From an uncultured Caldimonas sp. (lineage in GTDB: Bacteria > Pseudomonadota > Gammaproteobacteria > Burkholderiales > Burkholderiaceae), in NCBI RefSeq assembly GCF_946480305.1, contig NZ_CAMLJQ010000009.1, positions 62,001 to 126,000 of the forward strand: 64,000 nucleotides of DNA, in the 5' to 3' direction. The notes beneath the pieces are model-generated. The model searched no databases. It had not been told where the DNA came from and worked only from the letters and a program-made list of their open reading frames with translations. Positions 19,353 to 28,778 of the stretch are shown in pieces; within the stretch, counting starts at the first letter, position 1; every line of letters begins with the position of its first letter. A program made the position numbers and the translations under genes.

Positions 19353-19583
19353 TCAGTTGCGCCGCTGCAGGTGACGGAACGTGATGCGGCCTTTGCTCAG
19401 GTCGTAGGGCGACAGCTCCAGCGACACGGCATCACCCGCCAGGATGCGGATGTGGTGCTTGCGCATCTTCCCGGAGGTGTAGGCGACGAGTTGGTGACCG
19501 TTGTCGAGGGTCACCCGGTAGCGCGAGTCGGGCAGGATCTCGTTGACCACGCCGTTCATCTCGATGAGTTCTTCCTTGGCCAT
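19353..19583 (-). CDS. infA: Translation initiation factor IF-1
   Basis: A 76-residue OB-fold protein with the IF-1 core: [29 protein letters not shown] and [12 protein letters not shown]. It binds the 30S A site during initiation. ATG 19583 follows AAGGAGA. It is away from any ribosomal-protein operon, so it is probably the second, stand-alone IF-1 copy found in many Burkholderiales. A 559-bp gene-free region precedes it and may include a long leader. Confidence 0.95.
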   Translation of the reverse strand: MAKEELIEMNGVVNEILPDSRYRVTLDNGHQLVAYTSGKMRKHHIRILAGDAVSLELSPYDLSKGRITFRHLQRRN

Positions 19584-20142
19584 GCCAGTCTCTCCTTGTA
19601 GTCAGTGGGAATTGCGCAATGCCGGGCGCCGCGAGGCAGCGGCCGACGGATATCGGTGGGGCCGGGAGCAGCACCCGTTGCACGGGCTCCGCTGCCACCG
19701 CCCAAGGTCTGTTCGAGTCGCGATCGAAGGTCTCCAGGGCACCCCGCGCGGAGCCGAAGCCATGCGCGGCGGTCGTTGATCGAAAACGTCGCACCAGCGT
19801 GAGCGGCGGCCTCCGCAGGAGGCTTCTTTCCGTCTGCGCAACCCGAAACGGGAGGCGCTGTCAGAGGAGTGAGGAGGGTCCGGATCCCGAGGGCCGTTGC
19901 GGCCTTCGGCTCGATCGAACGTCGCCCGCTCCTATGCGGCAGCACGCGCTGATGCAGCGCAGAGACGCCAAGAAAGTCATCGACGGGGGATTCGACGGGA
20001 ACCTGCCGGCAAAGAGCCGGCAGAAAACAGAAGAGACCTACGAAAAGACGGTCTTGTGCATACCTACGGGCACGAATGGTACTCCTGTGCCCTTCCACAT
20101 GATGGAAGCAGTGGTTTTGGCCTGGGGCAAGGCGGCAAGCGC
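19584..20142. other. 559-bp gene-free region upstream of infA
   Basis: No frame here shows a convincing protein or start site. The longest frames are rich in Arg/Pro and lack ribosome-binding sites. It holds a perfect stem, CTGCCGGC-AAAGA-GCCGGCAG, at 20003-20023 with no U-tract in transcription direction on either strand, and a smaller dyad at 19892-19904. On the minus strand it could be the leader of infA or the trailer of the small gene at 20143. Confidence 0.6.
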
Positions 20143-20454
20143 TCAGTCCTTCAGCTGGTCGCGCTTGGCGGCGTTGGCAGCGCCGCCGGCAGTGCGCCCG
20201 TCGCCAAGGGAATTGCCGCTGCCGGCGACGTCGCTGCGCCAGGCTTCGGCGTCGTTGCGCTCCGGTTCGTCGTCGGCACGTTGCTCATCCGGCGCGCCCT
20301 CGGCAGGAGCGCGGGGGCTGCGCTGTGCCGGAGAGCCGCCCCGGTCGGCGGGGCTGGCGTCATAACGGGAGTCGTCGCTCTCGGGTGCACCCTCGGCAGG
20401 GGCCCGTGTACTGCGCTGCGGCGTGTCGCGCGCGGGGGTGCGGGATGTCGGCAT
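20143..20454 (-). CDS. Small low-complexity hydrophilic protein with internal repeat
   Basis: A 103-residue protein. ATG 20454 is preceded by GGAG. It is charged and disordered in composition (Ala, Asp, Arg, Pro, Glu). It contains a repeated unit, Q-R-S-(T/P)-R-A-P-A-E-G-A-P-(E/D), at about residues 13-25 and 43-55. It starts 43 bp downstream of the Gly/Thr-rich lipoprotein on the same strand, so they may form an operon. No family is recognised and it could be a chance frame, but the start site and spacing favour a gene. Confidence 0.5.
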   Translation of the reverse strand: MPTSRTPARDTPQRSTRAPAEGAPESDDSRYDASPADRGGSPAQRSPRAPAEGAPDEQRADDEPERNDAEAWRSDVAGSGNSLGDGRTAGGAANAAKRDQLKD

Positions 20455-20497
20455 CTGTGGCTCCAGGCGGGCGGCACTCGCCGCCCGCGTGCTTCGG

Positions 20498-20983
20498 TTA
20501 CTGGGTGGTCGTCGTCCCGCCTTGTTGTTGGCGGCGACGCTCCTCTTCCGTCATCGGCGTGCCGGTGGTGCCGGTCGAACCGGAAACACCGGTGCCCGTG
20601 GCGCTGGTGCTGCCTGTCGCATCGGTGCCGGTGGTTCCCGTGGTGCCCGCCGGGGTGCCGGTCGTGCCCCCCGCGCCCGTTGTGCCGCCGGCGGCATCGG
20701 TACCCGTGCCAGTGGTGCTGCCATCCACCGACGGCGTGGTGGTTCCGGTCGCGCCGGTGGTGCCGCCGGTGCCCATCGTGCCCGCCGCGCCCGTGGACCC
20801 GGTGGTGTCGGTCGTGGCGCCGGGGCTCGTGGTCGTGCCCGTGGTGCCGGTCGCCGGCGCGGTCGGGTCGGCCTGGGCCACCGGTTCCGGGGCGGCCTCG
20901 TCGCGCCGGTCGCAACCGGCCAGCGCAAAGACCGACGCCGCGGCAATGCTCGTCAAGGCAAGCGTGCGCTGCAGAGTATTCAT
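20498..20983 (-). CDS. Gly/Thr-rich lipoprotein
   Basis: A 161-residue protein with a lipoprotein signal peptide (residues 1-23, lipobox L-A-G-C, Cys 24) and AGGAG before ATG 20983. After about 20 residues of acidic and polar sequence, nearly all of residues 45-150 consist of T-G-T, G-T-T-G and related short units. It ends in a charged [10 protein letters not shown] tail. The repeat array is the kind that changes length by slippage. It is presumably an outer-membrane or periplasmic lipid-anchored filament or linker; no enzymatic motif is present. Confidence 0.75.
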   Translation of the reverse strand: MNTLQRTLALTSIAAASVFALAGCDRRDEAAPEPVAQADPTAPATGTTGTTTSPGATTDTTGSTGAAGTMGTGGTTGATGTTTPSVDGSTTGTGTDAAGGTTGAGGTTGTPAGTTGTTGTDATGSTSATGTGVSGSTGTTGTPMTEEERRRQQQGGTTTTQ

Positions 20984-21355
20984 GCGTGTGCTCCTAAAAG
21001 GTCATGAGTCGTGAGAACGGTGCTCGACGCCGGAGGGCTGCAACGCGTCGCGCACCACCCGGAACGTGGCAGGCGGCGTGCCTGCGCCCCGTTCGAGTGC
21101 CTGCCGAGCGCTGCCTTGGTGCCACTGCGTAAAAAAGCGCCGCCCGCTGCCAGCTTTGCTGCCATTGCAGCGGCGAAACGCGCGGCTGTCGGACACCACC
21201 GACACGCCAGTCAGCGATCCAGGAGTCGCGCGCCTTGCCTGCGCTCCCTAGCATCCCTTTACATCGAAAGCATCTCCTGCATGCGGTTACCGGCCCGGGA
21301 ACCGCCCTTGCACGGCAGCAGATGCGACCCCTTCCCACCCTCGAGAAAGGCACAC
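20984..21355. other. 372-bp intergenic region between divergent genes
   Basis: This lies between the lipoprotein (minus) and the hydrolase operon (plus) and must hold both promoters. The short frames present are Arg/Ala-rich and unsupported. I cannot place -35/-10 boxes with confidence, and I see no tRNA, repeat or terminator in it. Confidence 0.5.
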
Positions 21356-22138
21356 ATGACGCACGGCGCCCTCGTTCACTCTCCGTCGCTTGCACTGCTG
21401 GCCCTGGAGCCCGTGCGCGCAGCCCTCGAATACGCCACCAGCCGGCTGGCCGCGCACGAGCAGCACCCACCCGGCGACGGTCACCCCGTGGTGATCTTTC
21501 CCGGCCTTGCCGCCGACAAGATGGCCGTGGGCCCGCTGCGCGGCTTTTGCGAACGCATGGGCTACGCAGCCTACGACTGGGGCCGCGGCGTGAACACCGG
21601 CCCCAAGGGCGACCTGGAGGAGTGGATCGACGACCTCTGCGCCGACGTGCTCACGCACCACGAAGAGCACGGCCGCCGCGTGAGCCTCGTGGGGTGGAGC
21701 CTCGGCGGCATCTACGCACGCGAAGTCGCGAAGAAGATTCCGTTCGCGATACGCCAGGTGGTGACGCTCGGCGCGCCCTTTGGGGGCAGCGGGGAGCACA
21801 CCAACGTGGGGTGGCTCTACAAGCTGCTGTCCGGCCAGGCGCCGGTGGTCGATGAGGTGCTGCGCCGCCGCTTGTGCACACCGCCGGACGTGCCGACCAC
21901 CGCCATCTACAGCCGCACCGACGGCGTGGTGGCGTGGCAGTGCTGCGTGGAGCGCGACGCCGAGCATGTGGAAAGCATCGAGGTCAATGAGGCGAGCCAC
22001 ATCGGCCTGGTTTGGAACGCGCGGGTGTGGGCCATCCTGGCAGACCGGCTGAGCCAGCCCGAAGGACGCTGGCGCCCGTATGCGCGGGGCGCGTCCGCCG
22101 CATGCCCGCTCGAGCTCGCCGAGCAGGACTACAACTGA
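21356..22138 (+). CDS. Alpha/beta hydrolase (lipase-like)
   Basis: A 260-residue protein whose nucleophile elbow is G-W-S-L-G-G (Ser 115). The oxyanion-side motif is V-I-F-P-G-L near residue 50. A late Asp (Y-S-R-T-D-G-V-V) and His (A-S-H-I-G-L) complete a plausible triad. ATG 21356 follows GAAAGG. It is the first gene of a four-gene run; the next gene begins 11 bp after its stop. With cardiolipin-synthase and flippase-like genes downstream, a role in lipid turnover is likely but not shown. Confidence 0.85.
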   Translation: MTHGALVHSPSLALLALEPVRAALEYATSRLAAHEQHPPGDGHPVVIFPGLAADKMAVGPLRGFCERMGYAAYDWGRGVNTGPKGDLEEWIDDLCADVLTHHEEHGRRVSLVGWSLGGIYAREVAKKIPFAIRQVVTLGAPFGGSGEHTNVGWLYKLLSGQAPVVDEVLRRRLCTPPDVPTTAIYSRTDGVVAWQCCVERDAEHVESIEVNEASHIGLVWNARVWAILADRLSQPEGRWRPYARGASAACPLELAEQDYN

Positions 22139-22149
22139 AAGGCGCCGAC

Positions 22150-22923
22150 GTGAGACACGCAGCCGGTGCCGCACCGTTGTCCGTGCGGGTGTTGACGGTC
22201 AACACCCACAAGGGATTCACGCCGCTGAACCGCCGCTTCATCCTGCATGAGTTGCGCGAGGCGGTGCGCAGCGTGTCGGCCGACATCGTGTTCCTGCAGG
22301 AGGTGCTGGGCACCCATGCCCGCCACCCCGAGCGCTTCGCGAACTGGCCGCAGGCGCCGCACTACGAGTTCCTGGCGGACTCGATGTGGAGCGACTTCGC
22401 CTACGGGCGCAACGCGATCTATCCGCACGGTCACCATGGCAACGCGGTGCTGTCGAAGTTTCCGATCACGCGCTATCAGAACCGCGACGTCTCGATCGAG
22501 CGCAGCAAGGAGCGTCGCGGCCTGCTGCACTGCGTGCTGACGGTGCCGGGCGACGACAGGCAGGTGCATGTGATCTGCGTGCACCTGGGCTTGCGCGAGT
22601 CGCACCGCCGGCAACAGTTGCAGCTGCTGTGCGAACTGATCGAGCTGGAAGTGCCCGCCGATGCGCCGCTGGTGATCGCGGGCGACTTCAACGACTGGCG
22701 CCTGCGCGCCCACGAAGTGCTGCAACGCTGCGCCGGCCTGCGCGAGGTGTACGTCGAATCGCACGGCCACGCCGCGCGCACCTTCCCGGCACGCTGGCCG
22801 GTGCTGCGGCTCGATCGCATCTACGTGCGCAACACGCGTTCTCACCGCCCCCTCACCTTGCCGCCCCGGCCGTGGTCACACCTTTCGGACCATGCGCCGC
22901 TGGCGGCGGAGATCACCGTATGA
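22150..22923 (+). CDS. Endonuclease/exonuclease/phosphatase-family protein (YbhP-like)
   Basis: A 257-residue EEP-fold protein starting at GTG 22150. Fold motifs in order: [29 protein letters not shown] and S-D-H-A-P-L, which supply the metal-binding Glu, Asp/Asn and catalytic His. The family cleaves phosphodiesters (DNA, phosphoinositides, sphingomyelin). Its stop overlaps the clsB start (ATGA), the same neighbour relationship as ybhP and clsB (ybhO) in E. coli. A lipid-phosphate substrate is therefore more likely than DNA. Confidence 0.88.
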   Translation: MRHAAGAAPLSVRVLTVNTHKGFTPLNRRFILHELREAVRSVSADIVFLQEVLGTHARHPERFANWPQAPHYEFLADSMWSDFAYGRNAIYPHGHHGNAVLSKFPITRYQNRDVSIERSKERRGLLHCVLTVPGDDRQVHVICVHLGLRESHRRQQLQLLCELIELEVPADAPLVIAGDFNDWRLRAHEVLQRCAGLREVYVESHGHAARTFPARWPVLRLDRIYVRNTRSHRPLTLPPRPWSHLSDHAPLAAEITV

Positions 22924-24197
22924 ACAGCGACGCCTCCTCTTCTTCTTCGTCCTGGAAATCCGGCCACCGCCTGCGCCTGCTGGAAAACGGCGAGGAGTTC
23001 TTCCCCCGGGTGTTCGAGGCGATTCGCGCCGCGCGGCGCGAGGTCCTGCTCGAAACCTTCATCCTGTTCGACGACAAGGTGGGCCGCGAGCTGCGCGAAG
23101 CGCTGATCGACGCGGCCCGGCGTGGCGTGCGCGTGGCGGTCACCGTCGACGGCTACGGCTCGCCCGATCTCTCGAAGGAGTTCGTCGAAGGCATGACGGT
23201 CGCCGGCGTGCGCTTCCAGATGTTCGACCCCAAGCCCAAGCTGATGGGCATGCGCACCAACCTGTTCCGGCGCATGCACCGCAAGCTGGTGGTGGTGGAC
23301 GAGCGCAGCGCCTTCGTGGGCGGCATCAACTTCTCGATCGAGCACCTGTGGGAGTTCGGCCCCGCGGCCAAGCAGGACTACGCGGTGGAGGTGGAAGGCC
23401 CGGTGGTGCAGGACATGCATCGTTTCGTGCTCGAGCAGATGGGACTGGAGCCGCTCGCCCCGCGGCGCCTGCGGCTCGTGCAGGGCACGGCCGCGCAAGG
23501 CGACCTGGGCGGGGCACTGGTGCGTTTCGTCACGCGCGACAACCAGGAGCACCGCACCGACATCGAGCAGCAGTACCTGTCGGCGCTGCGCTCGGCACGC
23601 CGCCAGATCGTCATCGCCAATGCGTACTTCTTCCCCGGCTACCGGCTGCTGCGCGAGATCCGCCGCGCGGCCCGACGCGGCGTCGACGTGCGGCTGGTGC
23701 TGCAAGGCGAGCCCGACATGGCGATCGCGCAGATGGCAGGCCGCGTGCTGTATGACTTTCTGCTGCGTGACGGCGTGAGGGTGTACGAATACTGCGAACG
23801 GCCGCTGCACGGCAAGGTGGCCGTGGTCGACGACGAATGGGCCACCGTCGGCTCCAGCAACCTCGACCCGCTGAGCCTGTCGCTCAACCTTGAAGCCAAC
23901 GTCGTCGTGCGCGACCCGTACTTCGCACACCAGCTGCGCGCCAAGCTCGCCTCGCTGATCCACAAGCATTGTCGCGAGATGGGTCCCGAGCACCGCCCGC
24001 GCCCGCGCTGGTGGCAGATGAGCTTCGGGCTGCTGATCTTTCACGTGTTGCGGCGCTTCCCCGCGTGGGCCGGCTGGCTGCCGGCGCACACGCCCAAGCT
24101 CTCCACCGTGCCGCCGCCCGCACAGGCCGCCGCCGAGATGGCCGACCAGCAACCCGCGCATGCCCCCAGCCGCCCCCTGACGAAAGGCGCGCGATGA
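22920..24197 (+). CDS. clsB: Cardiolipin synthase B (phospholipase D family)
   Basis: A 425-residue enzyme with two H-x-K-x4-D motifs: H120/K122/D127 and H297/K299/D304, the second followed by G-S-S-N-L-D. It has no N-terminal membrane helices, which fits ClsB rather than ClsA. A hydrophobic patch near residues 370-385 may help membrane binding. ClsB makes cardiolipin from phosphatidylglycerol, and in E. coli can also use phosphatidylethanolamine-derived donors. Four-base overlaps with the genes before and after show tight translational coupling. Confidence 0.92.
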   Translation: MNSDASSSSSSWKSGHRLRLLENGEEFFPRVFEAIRAARREVLLETFILFDDKVGRELREALIDAARRGVRVAVTVDGYGSPDLSKEFVEGMTVAGVRFQMFDPKPKLMGMRTNLFRRMHRKLVVVDERSAFVGGINFSIEHLWEFGPAAKQDYAVEVEGPVVQDMHRFVLEQMGLEPLAPRRLRLVQGTAAQGDLGGALVRFVTRDNQEHRTDIEQQYLSALRSARRQIVIANAYFFPGYRLLREIRRAARRGVDVRLVLQGEPDMAIAQMAGRVLYDFLLRDGVRVYEYCERPLHGKVAVVDDEWATVGSSNLDPLSLSLNLEANVVVRDPYFAHQLRAKLASLIHKHCREMGPEHRPRPRWWQMSFGLLIFHVLRRFPAWAGWLPAHTPKLSTVPPPAQAAAEMADQQPAHAPSRPLTKGAR

Positions 24198-25201
24198 ACA
24201 CCGCTGCCCACAAGCGCCTGCACGCCGCGGCCGACGAGAACGACGGTGCGACCGGCTGGCGCGCCAGATGGCCGTTGATCAAGCGGGTGCTGACCTATGC
24301 GTTTTTCGCGGCCGTGCTTGCGCTGCTCGTCTCGCACGCGCGGCAGGTCGATTGGTCGGAGGTGGCCAATACGTTGCGTCGCTATCCGTTGCCCACGCTC
24401 GCGCTGGCAGCAGGGCTGGGTGCCGTCAGCCACCTGCTCTACAGCTGCTTCGACCTGTTCGGCCGCCGCTATACCGGCCACGGACTGCGCCGCGCGCAGG
24501 TGATGACGGTCGGCTTCGTCAGCTATGCCGTGAACCTGAACCTGGGAGCGCTGGTCGGCGGTGTCGCCTTCCGCTACCGGCTCTATTCGAGGCTGGGTCT
24601 GGACAACGGCACGATCACCCGTGTGCTCGGCATGAGCGTGCTGACCAACTGGCTCGGCTACCTGATGCTCGCGGGCGCGGTGTTCGCGTCCCGCGCGATC
24701 GAAGTGCCGCCGCAGTGGAAGATCGGCAGCGGCGGCCTGCAACTGGTGGGGCTGGCGCTGCTGGCCGTCGTGGCGGCCTACCTGGTGGCGTGCGTGCGTT
24801 CCCGGCGCCGCAGCTTCAGCGTGCGCGGGCACGAGATCGAACTGCCGCCGTGGCGCATGGTCGTCGTGCAACTGGCACTGTCATGCGCCAACTGGCTCGT
24901 GATTGCGGGTGTCGTGTATGTCTTGCTGCAACAGAAGGTGGACTACCCGGTGGTCGTGGCCGTGCTGATGGTGAGCGCGGTGGCGGGCGTGCTGACGCAC
25001 ATTCCCGCCGGCCTGGGCGTGATGGAGGCGGTGTTCATCAGCCTGCTCGGCGGCCAGGTGCCGCAAGGCCAGTTGCTGGCCGCGCTGCTGGCCTATCGGG
25101 CGGTGTATTACCTTGCGCCGCTGGCCGTGGCCGGGTTGCTGTACCTCACGCTGGAAGCCGGCGCCAAGAAGGCCGGGCCGCGCGAAGGAGCAAACGAGTG
25201 A
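24194..25201 (+). CDS. YbhN-like membrane protein (LPG-synthase transmembrane/UPF0104 family)
   Basis: A 335-residue inner-membrane protein with about eight helices. The motifs N-L-N-L-G-A-L-V-G-G-V-A-F-R-Y-R-L and I-P-A-G-L-G-V-M-E-A are those of the flippase-like transmembrane domain shared with MprF/lysyl-phosphatidylglycerol synthases. The catalytic aminoacyl-transferase domain is absent. It overlaps clsB by ATGA. E. coli has ybhN next to clsB (ybhO) and ybhP, so this operon is conserved. It probably takes part in membrane-lipid movement, though this is unproven. Confidence 0.88.
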   Translation: MNTAAHKRLHAAADENDGATGWRARWPLIKRVLTYAFFAAVLALLVSHARQVDWSEVANTLRRYPLPTLALAAGLGAVSHLLYSCFDLFGRRYTGHGLRRAQVMTVGFVSYAVNLNLGALVGGVAFRYRLYSRLGLDNGTITRVLGMSVLTNWLGYLMLAGAVFASRAIEVPPQWKIGSGGLQLVGLALLAVVAAYLVACVRSRRRSFSVRGHEIELPPWRMVVVQLALSCANWLVIAGVVYVLLQQKVDYPVVVAVLMVSAVAGVLTHIPAGLGVMEAVFISLLGGQVPQGQLLAALLAYRAVYYLAPLAVAGLLYLTLEAGAKKAGPREGANE

Positions 25202-25203
25202 AG

Positions 25204-25425
25204 CTACTGCTTGGTGGCCGAGAACGGCGCCACCACGCCGGCGCTTTCGGCAAGCTCGGCGAGCATCGCGCGGGCCACCGGACTCAACGACTCGTTGTGC
25301 GAGGCGGCCTCCAGCGCCGAGGCGAAGGTGGCGTAGTTGCACTTGGAAGCGGCTGCCAGCGCGAGCAGCGACTGGCGCCAGACTTGCTGGAGGATGTCCA
25401 GGGTTTCGGTCTGAGTCGGATTCAT
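25204..25425 (-). CDS. Small helical hypothetical protein
   Basis: A 73-residue, Ala-rich and probably all-helical protein (M-N-P-T-Q-T-E-T-L-D-I-L-Q-Q-V-W-R-Q-S). Its pattern slightly recalls phasins but is too short to assign. It converges with the ybhN-like gene with 2 bp between stops. The 220 bp upstream to the esterase contain no other gene. Confidence 0.6.
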   Translation of the reverse strand: MNPTQTETLDILQQVWRQSLLALAAASKCNYATFASALEAASHNESLSPVARAMLAELAESAGVVAPFSATKQ

Positions 25426-25645
25426 CGGCGTCCTGCGAGGTAGGTGTCGTCAAGTTGCCGGGCCGAAATGGGCCCCGGCGCCGCTCTCTCGTCGGCACGA
25501 ACGATGCAGCATACGCCGTACCCACCTCCATGTGAATTCACCAGATGTTGCGGCGCCTGCCCCTGCTCCTGTCGGTTCTGACAGCCCTGATCGTCGCTGC
25601 CGGCGCGCACCGCGGCCACCTCGACGGCAGCTGCCGTGTCTGCCA

Positions 25646-26638
25646 ATGAAGAGCGCAGCATGCACCGTACGCGCCGCCACCTGCGCGCTGCTGGCGCTCG
25701 GCCTGCAGGCCGCCGGGGCCGCCGAGACCCTGCCCTCGCTGGCAATCGACCGCGAGGGCATCACCGTCTCGGGCCTGTCGTCGGGCGGGTACATGGCGGT
25801 GCAGTTGCAGGTGGCCTACGCCGCCACCTTCAGCGGCGTGGCAGCCGTGGCCGCCGGCCCCTACTACTGCGCCGAGGGCTCGGCGCGCCACGCGAGCGAG
25901 CGCTGCCTGACCGGCGAGCCCGAACCCCCGGTGACGCGCCTTGCCGCCATTACACGCGCATGGGCGGCGCTGGGCCTGATCGACGCCACGCATCACTTGC
26001 GGCACACCCGCGCCTATCTCTTCTCGGGTCAGCGCGACAGCGTGGTGCGCCCCGCCGTGACCGACGCGCTGGCCCGCTACCTGCGCGCCTTCGTGCCCGA
26101 AGCCGCCACGCGCTACCGCAACGACGTGCCGGCCGAGCACGGCATGGTCACCGACGACCATGGCCAGCCGTGCGGGCGCAAGGGCCGGCCGTTCATCAAC
26201 GACTGCGATTTCGACCTCGCCGGCGAACTGCTGGCGCACCTGTACGGCCCCCTGCAGCCGCGCGGCCCGTCCCAGCCACCCGGCGGCCGTTTCGTCGAGT
26301 TCGACCAGCGCGAGTTCATCCGCGGCCGGGGCATGGCCGACAGCGGCTGGCTGTTCGTGCCCGACACATGCCAGCGCGACACTGGTTGCCGCCTGCACGT
26401 GGTGCTGCACGGCTGCGGTCAGAACACGCAGCGGCTGGGCGACGAATACGTGCGCCACACCGGCTACAACCGCTGGGCCGCGACCAACCGCATCGTCATG
26501 CTGTACCCGCAGACCAGCAGCGATGCGCCGCACGCCTGCTGGGATTGGTGGGGCTACACCGGCCCCCACTACGCCCAGCGCACCGCGCCGCAGATGGGCG
26601 CCATCAAGGCCATGGTCGAGCGCCTCACCGGCCGTTGA
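25646..26638 (+). CDS. Extracellular PHB-depolymerase-like esterase
   Basis: A 330-residue secreted esterase. Its signal peptide ends near residue 25 (A-A-G-A-A-E). The nucleophile motif is G-L-S-S-G-G-Y-M (Ser 45), close to the mature N-terminus as in short-chain poly(3-hydroxybutyrate) depolymerase-like enzymes. A second conserved block is H-V-V-L-H-G-C-G-Q-N. The C-terminal W-D-W-W-G-Y-T-G-P-H-Y-A motif and paired cysteines are also typical. It may hydrolyse PHB or other short-chain polyesters outside the cell. There is no substrate-binding or fibronectin domain, unlike classic exo-depolymerases. Confidence 0.85.
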   Translation: MKSAACTVRAATCALLALGLQAAGAAETLPSLAIDREGITVSGLSSGGYMAVQLQVAYAATFSGVAAVAAGPYYCAEGSARHASERCLTGEPEPPVTRLAAITRAWAALGLIDATHHLRHTRAYLFSGQRDSVVRPAVTDALARYLRAFVPEAATRYRNDVPAEHGMVTDDHGQPCGRKGRPFINDCDFDLAGELLAHLYGPLQPRGPSQPPGGRFVEFDQREFIRGRGMADSGWLFVPDTCQRDTGCRLHVVLHGCGQNTQRLGDEYVRHTGYNRWAATNRIVMLYPQTSSDAPHACWDWWGYTGPHYAQRTAPQMGAIKAMVERLTGR

Positions 26639-26765
26639 GCCGCCCGCCGCAAACCCCCACGACTTGTTGAACCGCTCCTAAAGAGTCCTTAAACACGACT
26701 TTCCACAATCGCTCCCATCGGCAGGCGGCGTGTGCTCGCCCCGCCCAACAAAGCAGGAGTAGGGA

Positions 26766-27677
26766 ATGGATCGACTGCACTCGATGCGTGCGTTTGCGAA
26801 GGTGATCGACGAAGGCGGCTTTGCGGCGGCAGCCCGTGCGATGGATGTGTCGGCCGCTGCGGTGACGCGGCTGGTGGCCGACCTGGAAAAACACCTGGAA
26901 GTGCGACTGATCCACCGCTCCACCCGCCGCCTGTCGCTCACGCCCACCGGCCAGGGCTACCTGGAACGCGTGCGCTCCATCCTGAAGCAACTCGACGAGG
27001 CGGAAGCCCAGGTGGACGCCACCGTGCGCAAGCCGGCCGGCACCGTGAAAGTCAGCGTGCCGTCTGCCGCAGTGGCCCGGTTGCTCACTGCACGCCTGCC
27101 GGCGCTGCAGCAGCAACACCCCAAGCTCGACGTGAGCCTGCGCGTGGCGGACAGCGCCGCCGACAACGAGGCCGACATCGCCCTGGTGCTCGGCGGCCAC
27201 CAGGCCCCCGCCAGCCTGGAGGCCGACACCGTGGCCCGCGCGGTGCTGCGCAGCCGGGGCGTGCTATGCGCCGCCCCCGCCTACCTGAAGCGCGCCGGCA
27301 CACCGCTCGAGCCGCAAGATCTGCAGCGCCACGCCTGCCTGCTGGCCAGCCCGGAAGGCACCGGCACACCGCAGCCCTGGCAACTCACGAGCGAGCACGA
27401 CCGCCATGCGCGCCAGCAGGTGGCGGGCAACTCGAGCCTCAGCGCGCAGCACCCCGACACTCTGTATGCCGCTGCGCTGGGTGGCCTGGGCATCGTCGGC
27501 CTGCCTTCGCTGCTGCTCGAAGATGCACTGGCCGAAGGCCGCCTGGTCCCCGTGCTGCCCGAATGGGAGCCGCCCACGTTCACGCTGTATGCGGCCATGC
27601 CGTCGCGCAAGTTCGTGCCGGCGCGCACGCGGGCCGTCATGGAATTCCTGGCGCACGGGCTCAAGACCGATGCGTAG
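26766..27677 (+). CDS. LysR-family transcriptional regulator
   Basis: A 303-residue protein starting at ATG 26766, a few bases after AGGAG. Residues 1-60 hold the LysR helix-turn-helix (F-A-A-A-A-R-A-M-D-V-S-A-A-A-V-T-R-L-V-A-D-L-E), and the rest is a substrate-binding-type effector domain. No gene is divergently oriented beside it, so its target is not obvious. A possible promoter is TTGAAC (26667-26672) and TTAAAC (26689-26694), 16 bp apart. Confidence 0.9.
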   Translation: MDRLHSMRAFAKVIDEGGFAAAARAMDVSAAAVTRLVADLEKHLEVRLIHRSTRRLSLTPTGQGYLERVRSILKQLDEAEAQVDATVRKPAGTVKVSVPSAAVARLLTARLPALQQQHPKLDVSLRVADSAADNEADIALVLGGHQAPASLEADTVARAVLRSRGVLCAAPAYLKRAGTPLEPQDLQRHACLLASPEGTGTPQPWQLTSEHDRHARQQVAGNSSLSAQHPDTLYAAALGGLGIVGLPSLLLEDALAEGRLVPVLPEWEPPTFTLYAAMPSRKFVPARTRAVMEFLAHGLKTDA

Positions 27678-27787
27678 GTTTTGTCCTACATGCGGATCGG
27701 ACGACCGCCCCTCCACAACGAAGCCGCCGTTCCGTACAGTCCTTGCATCAACCCCTATGGAAACGCTTTATCTTCCTGGGTGACGCA

Positions 27788-28024
27788 ATGGACAGAACAA
27801 ATAGCGGCAAGTACCTTCTTCTCGTCGGCAACCCTGAAGCGCCCCGCGCGCTGCTGTTCGGATGCCGGCACGACTATCTCGCAGAGCTGGAACACGACGA
27901 GTTCGTGATCGAAGACCTGATGAAAGCCGGCGCGCCGTGCCCGCCGCCCGAGCCATTGGCACGCAACATCGCCCCGGACCTCGACCCCACGCAGACCCGC
28001 TGCTACCAGCTCGCCGACTGGTGA
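27788..28024 (+). CDS. Small hypothetical protein
   Basis: A 78-residue acidic protein (pattern K-Y-L-L-L-V-G-N-P-E-A-P-R, then C-x-H-D-Y-L-A-E-L-E-H-D). Three cysteines and two histidines are spread along it. The start ATG 27788 has only a weak ribosome-binding site. Family unknown; composition and codon use fit a real gene. Confidence 0.55.
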   Translation: MDRTNSGKYLLLVGNPEAPRALLFGCRHDYLAELEHDEFVIEDLMKAGAPCPPPEPLARNIAPDLDPTQTRCYQLADW

Positions 28025-28072
28025 GTGCCTGAGAGGGTTGCGCCACCACCGCGCAGCCCACCACCGCCCCGG

Positions 28073-28393
28073 TCAATCGACCACGCTGGTGATCTGCCAG
28101 CGCAACGGGCTGTGCGGGCGAGCGTCGTCGCCCGCTTCGATCAGCACGCCCTCCCCTTGCTGGCCGCGGCCGACAGACGCCGGATCGCAACCATGCAGCA
28201 CGATCGCCGGCCCCATGTCGTTGGCAATGCGCAGCACGGTGTCATCGCCGTCCACCTCGAACGGCCCGTCGTGCCAGCGCAGGCACCGGCCGGGGTCGTC
28301 GGCCAACCACCGGCCTGCACGCAGCTCGAAACTGGCGTGGCGCTGTTCGTCGAGGTGCAAGGTACCCAGCACCACCCGCGACGTCGTCTGCAT
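28073..28393 (-). CDS. Hypothetical protein
   Basis: A 106-residue protein with AGGAGG just before ATG 28393. The sequence alternates hydrophobic and polar residues like a small beta-rich domain (R-V-V-L-G-T-L-H-L-D; L-R-W-H-D-G-P-F-E-V-D). No family is recognised. It follows the 92-residue gene by 17 bp and is probably cotranscribed with it. Confidence 0.65.
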   Translation of the reverse strand: MQTTSRVVLGTLHLDEQRHASFELRAGRWLADDPGRCLRWHDGPFEVDGDDTVLRIANDMGPAIVLHGCDPASVGRGQQGEGVLIEAGDDARPHSPLRWQITSVVD

Positions 28394-28410
28394 GATCGGC
28401 CTCCTCGTGC

Positions 28411-28689
28411 TCAGGTGCCGATCGACAACGAAGGCGTGCCTTCGGTCGGGTCATGATCCGGCGAGTGGTGGAGATGCTGAGCGCCTCCGGCCCGCCGCGC
28501 CTCGCGCCAACGGTCGAACTCGCGGCAGAAGCGCTGATAGCGCTGCTCGCACCATGCGCGGTAGTCCTCGTCCAGCCGGCGGGCGTGCTCTTCGCGCCAC
28601 TGGCGGTAGTGCTCGTCGGTCGGGTCGTGCACCGGTGCGTGGGAAGGTGTGCGGTCGCGGCCATGGTGGCCGAAGAAGCTGGAATGCAT
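28411..28689 (-). CDS. Small charged protein with repeated DxxYRxW motif
   Basis: A 92-residue protein rich in His, Arg, Asp and aromatic residues. The units D-E-H-Y-R-Q-W-R-E-E-H and D-E-D-Y-R-A-W-C-E-Q-R-Y repeat a D-x-x-Y-R-x-W pattern, followed by F-D-R-W-R-E-A. Short proteins with this pattern occur in many Burkholderiales genomes, but I know of no function. First gene of a likely two-gene unit. Confidence 0.65.
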   Translation of the reverse strand: MHSSFFGHHGRDRTPSHAPVHDPTDEHYRQWREEHARRLDEDYRAWCEQRYQRFCREFDRWREARRAGGAQHLHHSPDHDPTEGTPSLSIGT

Positions 28690-28778
28690 GGCAAGGGCTG
28701 ATGTGAGGCTGCAAACGCCTACGCCTCAGCAAGCCATGTTCCCAGCGGTGCGGATGCCTGGCACCCGCGGCGCCACAT

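Noticed and set aside
20003..20023. Perfect stem CTGCCGGC/GCCGGCAG considered as a terminator
   Set aside because: No U-tract follows it on either strand; the A-run after it on plus and T-run before it on minus are in the wrong place.
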